Below, one piece after another: positions 5,735 through 9,398 of a stretch of DNA of 9,398 nt. Position numbers and translations under genes: made by a program. How positions within the stretch are numbered: the first letter of the stretch is position 1; each line of letters starts with the position of its first letter. Location: NCBI GenBank assembly GCA_937974175.1, contig CALJIG010000020.1:1-9398 (forward strand). The letters are read 5' to 3'. This DNA is from an uncultured Ignavibacteria bacterium. GTDB lineage: Bacteria; Bacteroidota; Ignavibacteria; Tepidaquicellales; Tepidaquicellaceae. The notes below the pieces were generated by a model. It saw only the letters and a program-made list of their open reading frames with translations, did no database searches and was not told where the DNA came from.

Positions 5735-6570
5735 TGATAAATTATTTCCAGAATTATTTTGAATTAAAAGTTTTAAAGCTCACTGATATTAAGCTGCACG
5801 AAGCAACGGAAAACGTAAGAAGAACACGTGTATTAGATAGGATTACAGAGGCAAAATATTTAAACAATCCTATCATTGTAGGAAGGCATGATAATGAATT
5901 GATTCTGCTTGATGGCGCGAACAGATACAGCTCGATAAAATCCCTCGGATGCAAGCTAATCATTGCCCAGATAATAAACTATAAATCGCATAAAACTGTT
6001 TTAGATGTATGGAATCATTTAGTGTACGATTTCAGTCTGGATACTGTAAAAGCTTTTTGCAGAAATAATAAAATCAATTTCCGCCATATAGCTTATTCAG
6101 AAGGAAAAAAAATATTAGATAAGAATTTTCATCATATTTTAGTCACCGATACATCGCGCACCGATACTATTTTAATCGATTTAAGTAAAAATTTTAAAAA
6201 GTGTTTAGACCAGTTAGCAGCGATAGGTGAACTATATTTTACAAAGTACAGCTTTGACCGCTCTGAAAGTGAAATAAAAATTACTGAGCTGAGAAAGTTC
6301 ACCCGCAAAAAAGGTGTGCTGTTTGTTTATCCCAGATTTCAGAAATCGCACATAGTAAGAATTGCAAAGAATAATCTGCGTGTTCCTGCAGGGATAACTA
6401 GGCATTTAATTCACAACAGAGTTTTGCATGTAAGATATGAAGTAAAGAACCTGAAGGAAGTTGGTAACTTAGAAAAAAAGAATGCCGAGTTTATGAAAGA
6501 AATAACTGCGAAGATAGACGATAACAAAGTAAGGCAGTATAACGAATCAGTAATTATTTTTGACGAATAA
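5734..6570 (+). CDS. SbnI/SerK-like ParB-superfamily protein, putative free serine kinase
   Basis: The 278-residue protein begins with a ParB/sulfiredoxin-type fold. It has an LHE motif (21-23), NPIIV (45-49) and LLDGANRYSSIKSLGC (58-73), where many relatives have DGxHR. From memory, the layout matches staphylococcal SbnI along its length, including the late VPAGITR motif and the ending RQYNESVIIFDE. SbnI and archaeal SerK phosphorylate free L-serine to O-phosphoserine, and the Glu of the HE pair is essential. Here that Glu is Glu23. The His of DGxHR is replaced by Asn63, so activity is uncertain. No siderophore or cysteine synthesis genes are near. The ATG overlaps the clpB stop by one base (TAATG), suggesting coupled translation. 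The permease gene follows after 12 bases in the same frame. A DNA-binding or regulatory role remains possible. Confidence 0.7.
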   Translation: MINYFQNYFELKVLKLTDIKLHEATENVRRTRVLDRITEAKYLNNPIIVGRHDNELILLDGANRYSSIKSLGCKLIIAQIINYKSHKTVLDVWNHLVYDFSLDTVKAFCRNNKINFRHIAYSEGKKILDKNFHHILVTDTSRTDTILIDLSKNFKKCLDQLAAIGELYFTKYSFDRSESEIKITELRKFTRKKGVLFVYPRFQKSHIVRIAKNNLRVPAGITRHLIHNRVLHVRYEVKNLKEVGNLEKKNAEFMKEITAKIDDNKVRQYNESVIIFDE

Positions 6571-6582
6571 CAATCAGACCAA

Positions 6583-7809
6583 TTGAATCTTTCCTTTTTT
6601 ATAGCAAAACGATATTTATTCTCTAAAAAGAAATTTAGTTTCATTACTATAATTTCTTTTATATCCGTCCTCGGTGTTACAATAGGAGTGGCAGCAATGA
6701 TAATTGTTTTATCGGTGTTCAACGGATTTAACAAAAGAGTAATTGATAATCTTGTAAACTTTGACCCGCATATAAGAATAGAAGCGGCGGATTCCAACAA
6801 GCTTGCAGATTATAATTCTATAGTAGAAAAACTGACCAATGAAGGCATTAAAGCAGTTGCTCCCTATACATTGAATAAAGGAATGCTTACGAATACGAAG
6901 TACAATAAAGTTTTATTTATAAAAGGAACAGACCAGAATAAAATAGCTGATGTATCGGGAATAAAAAATTTCGCGCGACTTGGGGAGTTTAATCTTGAAG
7001 ATGATGGTGACTTCGGAGGAATTGTAATAGGCTTCACACTTGCAGACCAGATGCGGACACGAATCGGCGATACTGTTACAGTGCTTAGCCCGGTAGGATT
7101 AGAATCATCCCTTACTCAGTTTGTTGACCCGAAGACAAAGAAGTTTATAGTAAGAGGAATATTCGATGCCGATAATCCTGATTATAATCAGAAGTACGCA
7201 TACATATCAATTGAGAACTCTCAGTATCTTTTCAATCTTGATAACAAAGTAAACGGTATCGAGATGAGGCTTGCCGATATAAACGATTCCGAAAATGAAA
7301 AAGTAAGGTTAAGTAATTTACTCGGCAAAGATTTTAATGTGATGACTTGGTTTGACCTGCATAAAGACTTTTATTCTATTTTAAAAGTTGAACGCATTAC
7401 TGCATTTATAATATTAAGTATAATCATAGCAGTGGCTTCATTTAATATTCTCGGTTCGTTAACAATGACTGTCATTGAGAAGAAAAGAGATATCGGAGTA
7501 TTGAAAGCAATGGGTGCAAGCAATAACATGATAATGAAAATTTTTATGTATGAAGGTGTATCGGTAGGTTTAATAGGAATGGTTTGCGGGAGTCTGCTCG
7601 GGCTGGCAGTAACACTGGGTCAGTTATACTTTAAGTTTTACAAGCTTGACCCCTACATTTATAAAGTTGACGCAATGCCGGTTGTATTAAGAATGCAGGA
7701 TTTTATTTACGTGCCGCTTGCAGCATTTTTACTATGCTTTCTAGCATCGCTTTATCCTTCAAAGAGAGCTTCATCTTTAAAACCGGTTGATTCAATCAGA
7801 TGGGAATAA
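6583..7809 (+). CDS. lolE: Lipoprotein-releasing ABC transporter permease (LolC/E family)
   Basis: This 408-residue inner-membrane protein has the LolC/E layout. The opening NLSFFIAKRYLFSKKK is followed by a first membrane helix (about 20-47) ending in SVFNGF. Next come a large periplasmic domain (about 50-268) and three helices near 271-296, 321-350 and 374-392. The FtsX-type cytoplasmic segment EKKRDIGVLKAMGAS (299-313) should contact the ATPase. The C-terminus YPSKRASSLKPVDSIRWE is typical of the family. With LolD it extracts lipoproteins from the inner membrane for transfer to the periplasmic carrier. Only one permease gene is present, so the complex may use two copies or a second subunit encoded elsewhere; LolC versus LolE cannot be settled. 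TTG at 6583 is the only possible start between the preceding in-frame stop and the first helix. LolD follows after 25 bases. Confidence 0.9.
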   Translation: MNLSFFIAKRYLFSKKKFSFITIISFISVLGVTIGVAAMIIVLSVFNGFNKRVIDNLVNFDPHIRIEAADSNKLADYNSIVEKLTNEGIKAVAPYTLNKGMLTNTKYNKVLFIKGTDQNKIADVSGIKNFARLGEFNLEDDGDFGGIVIGFTLADQMRTRIGDTVTVLSPVGLESSLTQFVDPKTKKFIVRGIFDADNPDYNQKYAYISIENSQYLFNLDNKVNGIEMRLADINDSENEKVRLSNLLGKDFNVMTWFDLHKDFYSILKVERITAFIILSIIIAVASFNILGSLTMTVIEKKRDIGVLKAMGASNNMIMKIFMYEGVSVGLIGMVCGSLLGLAVTLGQLYFKFYKLDPYIYKVDAMPVVLRMQDFIYVPLAAFLLCFLASLYPSKRASSLKPVDSIRWE

Positions 7810-7834
7810 TTTTATTTTAGATATATTTTAGATA

Positions 7835-8506
7835 ATGGACAACAAATTATTATTAGACATAAAGGATATTAAAAAATCTTACAAGATAAGCAAAGAAAAA
7901 AATCTTGAAGTGCTTAAGGGGATTAATCTGCAGATAAACAGAGAGGAAATTGTTGCTATTGTGGGGAAATCAGGCGCAGGTAAAAGTACTTTACTGCATT
8001 TGATAGGTACGCTTGATAATCCTGATTCAGGAAAAATTTTTTTCGATGGTACAGATGTGTATGCAATGAAAGAAAAAGAGCTTTCGAAATTCAGAAACAG
8101 TAAGATAGGTTTTATATTTCAGTTCCATCATCTGCTGCCTGAATTTACAGCGATTGAAAATGTTATGATTCCTTCAATGGTTGCTGGCAAAGAAGACATA
8201 GGAAGAGCAGTGGATTTATTGAGAGAAGTGGGTATCGAAGATAGAATAAATCACAGACCGAATGAAATTTCAGGAGGTGAAGCGCAGAGAATTGCCATCG
8301 CACGCGCATTGATAAACTCCCCTGATTTAATTTTAGCGGATGAGCCTACAGGAAATCTTGATACGCAGAATGCAGATGCAGTTATGAATTTAATTTTTAA
8401 TTTAAGGGATAAATTCAAACAGACTTTTATTATTGTAACACACAATGAAGAATTTGCACAGCGATGCGACAGAGTTATAAGAATGAACGACGGCTTAATT
8501 GTTTAA
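7835..8506 (+). CDS. lolD: Lipoprotein-releasing system ATP-binding protein LolD
   Basis: The 223-residue ABC ATPase should power lipoprotein release with the permease encoded just upstream. Motifs in order: Walker A GKSGAGKS (44-51), Q-loop Gln96 within IGFIFQFHHLLPEFTAIENV, signature SGGEAQR (146-152), Walker B LILADEPTGNLD (165-176) and switch His203 in VTHN. The FQFHHLLPEFTA stretch is characteristic of LolD among the related MacB/FtsE ATPases. The length is typical. The ATG at 7835 is well placed before the first strand, without a Shine-Dalgarno sequence. The 25-base gap from the permease and the shared strand indicate one operon. The following 83 bases contain no convincing terminator. 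Confidence 0.93.
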   Translation: MDNKLLLDIKDIKKSYKISKEKNLEVLKGINLQINREEIVAIVGKSGAGKSTLLHLIGTLDNPDSGKIFFDGTDVYAMKEKELSKFRNSKIGFIFQFHHLLPEFTAIENVMIPSMVAGKEDIGRAVDLLREVGIEDRINHRPNEISGGEAQRIAIARALINSPDLILADEPTGNLDTQNADAVMNLIFNLRDKFKQTFIIVTHNEEFAQRCDRVIRMNDGLIV

Positions 8507-8589
8507 CATAATTTTATTATTAACAATTTTTTAATATACACGTTACGTTGAGTATACTTATCTTTACTAAACTTCAATCTTAACTAAGT
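8507..8589 (+). promoter_or_regulatory. Spacer before pstB with a possible promoter
   Basis: The 83-base gap is the longest within the right-hand gene block. TATCTTTA at 8559-8566 fits the Bacteroidota -7 consensus TAnnTTTG except at the last base, 31 bases before the pstB start, but no -33 element is visible at the right distance. CTTTACTAA (8562-8570) and CTTAACTAA (8579-8587) form a near-perfect direct repeat that might be a regulator site. It does not resemble the E. coli Pho box closely enough to be called one. Confidence 0.25.
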
Positions 8590-9348
8590 TTGAAACCCAT
8601 TAAAATTCAGGTAGAAAATTTAAATTTATTTTACGGCAAAGTTCAGGCGCTGAAAAATATTTCATTAGGATTGGACCCAAACAAAGTCACTGCTCTTATG
8701 GGACCATCGGGCTGCGGGAAGTCTACTTTTCTCCGCACACTTAACCGCATGAATGATTTAATTGATTCATGCAGAATTGAAGGCAAGATTGAAATTGACG
8801 GAGAGGATATTTACAATAAAGACGTTGATGTTGTAGCATTAAGAAAAAAAGTCGGAATGGTTTTTCAGAAATCAAATCCTTTCCCTAAATCTATTTATGA
8901 TAATATTGCATACGGTCCCCGCATTAACGGCGTTACGAAAAAAAGTGAGCTTGATGAAATAGTTGAGTCAAGCTGCATAAAAGCTGCCTTGTGGAATGAA
9001 GTAAAGGACAGGCTGAATGAATCTGCCATAGGGCTTTCCGGCGGGCAGCAGCAAAGAGTCTGCATTGCACGCGCGCTTGCAGTGAATCCGGAAATTATTT
9101 TAATGGATGAACCTGCATCAGCGCTTGACCCTATAGCCACTTCGAAAATTGAAGAGTTAATTTTCGAATTAAAAAATAATCTTACAATAGTAATTGTAAC
9201 GCATAACCTGCAGCAGGCAGCACGTGTAAGTGATAAGTGCGCATTTTTTTTATCGGGGGAAGTTGTGGAATACAGCTCGACAAGAAAAATGTTTACAAAG
9301 CCGGAAGATGAAAGAACACAAAGATATATAACGGGTAAGTTCGGCTAA
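8590..9348 (+). CDS. pstB: Phosphate import ATP-binding protein PstB
   Basis: The 252-residue ABC ATPase drives high-affinity phosphate import with the PstC/PstA permeases and binding protein PstS. Walker A GPSGCGKS is at 38-45. The PstB-specific region FLRTLNRMNDL (47-57) and the Q-loop QKSNPFPKSIYDNIAYG (from 93) follow. The signature LSGGQQQR (149-156), Walker B ILMDEPASALDP (from 170), switch His205 and the ending YITGKFG are all as expected. Length is normal. The start is TTG at 8590: an in-frame TAA at 8581 blocks anything further upstream, and no ATG occurs before Walker A. No pstS, pstC or pstA precedes it. They may be elsewhere, and phoU or other partners may lie beyond the window end. 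Confidence 0.95.
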   Translation: MKPIKIQVENLNLFYGKVQALKNISLGLDPNKVTALMGPSGCGKSTFLRTLNRMNDLIDSCRIEGKIEIDGEDIYNKDVDVVALRKKVGMVFQKSNPFPKSIYDNIAYGPRINGVTKKSELDEIVESSCIKAALWNEVKDRLNESAIGLSGGQQQRVCIARALAVNPEIILMDEPASALDPIATSKIEELIFELKNNLTIVIVTHNLQQAARVSDKCAFFLSGEVVEYSSTRKMFTKPEDERTQRYITGKFG

Positions 9349-9398
9349 TGCAATTATAATTTATAAAAAATATAATTATATTTTAAAAATATTACAAT
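9349..9398. other. AT-rich sequence after pstB
   Basis: The last 50 bases are almost entirely A and T. Weak AT-only dyads such as TATAATT...AATTATA can be drawn, but any sequence of this composition gives them. I see neither a credible terminator nor the start of another gene. Confidence 0.4.

Noticed and set aside
6411..6800. Minus-strand 129-codon frame across the SbnI-like and permease genes
   Set aside because: It spans the junction of two well-supported plus-strand genes and has no recognisable domain.
8562..8587. Pho box upstream of pstB
   Set aside because: The CTTTACTAA/CTTAACTAA direct repeat has 17-base spacing and does not match the known Pho box; kept only as a weak note.

Overview
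The window is AT-rich bacterial DNA, with every gene on the plus strand. The best lineage clue is the C-terminal tail of the secreted protein at 1406-3190. It carries NYPNPFNPSTSIKYSIP and ends in the short beta-rich module of the type IX secretion (T9SS) sorting family. The 'NPFNPST' form of that tail is typical of the Ignavibacteriota/Chlorobiota side of the FCB group rather than classical Bacteroidetes. Absence of Shine-Dalgarno sequences, AT-rich leaders and frequent TTG starts fit that. The genus cannot be named from this sequence.

Layout. Positions 1-755 hold no convincing gene. They are a dense patchwork of short palindromes, two diverged copies of a module (1-199 and 468-622) carrying heptamer tandem repeats (GTTATAA/GTTATCA), and a likely terminator at 405-439. 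Next come def (peptide deformylase, 756-1307), a T9SS-exported Asp-box protein (1406-3190) with its own hairpin terminator, and fmt (methionyl-tRNA formyltransferase, 3301-4224, TTG start). The end of fmt runs into a 103-bp imperfect inverted repeat (4206-4308) that supplies its last codons and stop.

From 4391 to 8506 four genes are packed tightly: a half-length ClpB (partial middle domain plus second AAA+ domain only), a ParB/SbnI-like protein overlapping it by one base, a LolC/E-type lipoprotein-release permease (TTG start), and its ATPase LolD. After an 83-bp gap comes pstB, the phosphate-import ATPase (TTG start), without pstS/pstC/pstA in view.

How the genes work together. Fmt and Def are opposite ends of the N-formyl-methionine cycle, and here a cargo gene separates them. 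The permease and LolD together should form the inner-membrane machine that releases lipoproteins for transfer to the outer membrane. The half ClpB and SbnI-like protein have no obvious functional tie to these genes and are the most unusual part of the window. I found no complete new defence or mobile system. The strongest candidates for novelty are the ClpB half-protein coupled to an SbnI-like gene, and the palindrome-rich segment at the left end.
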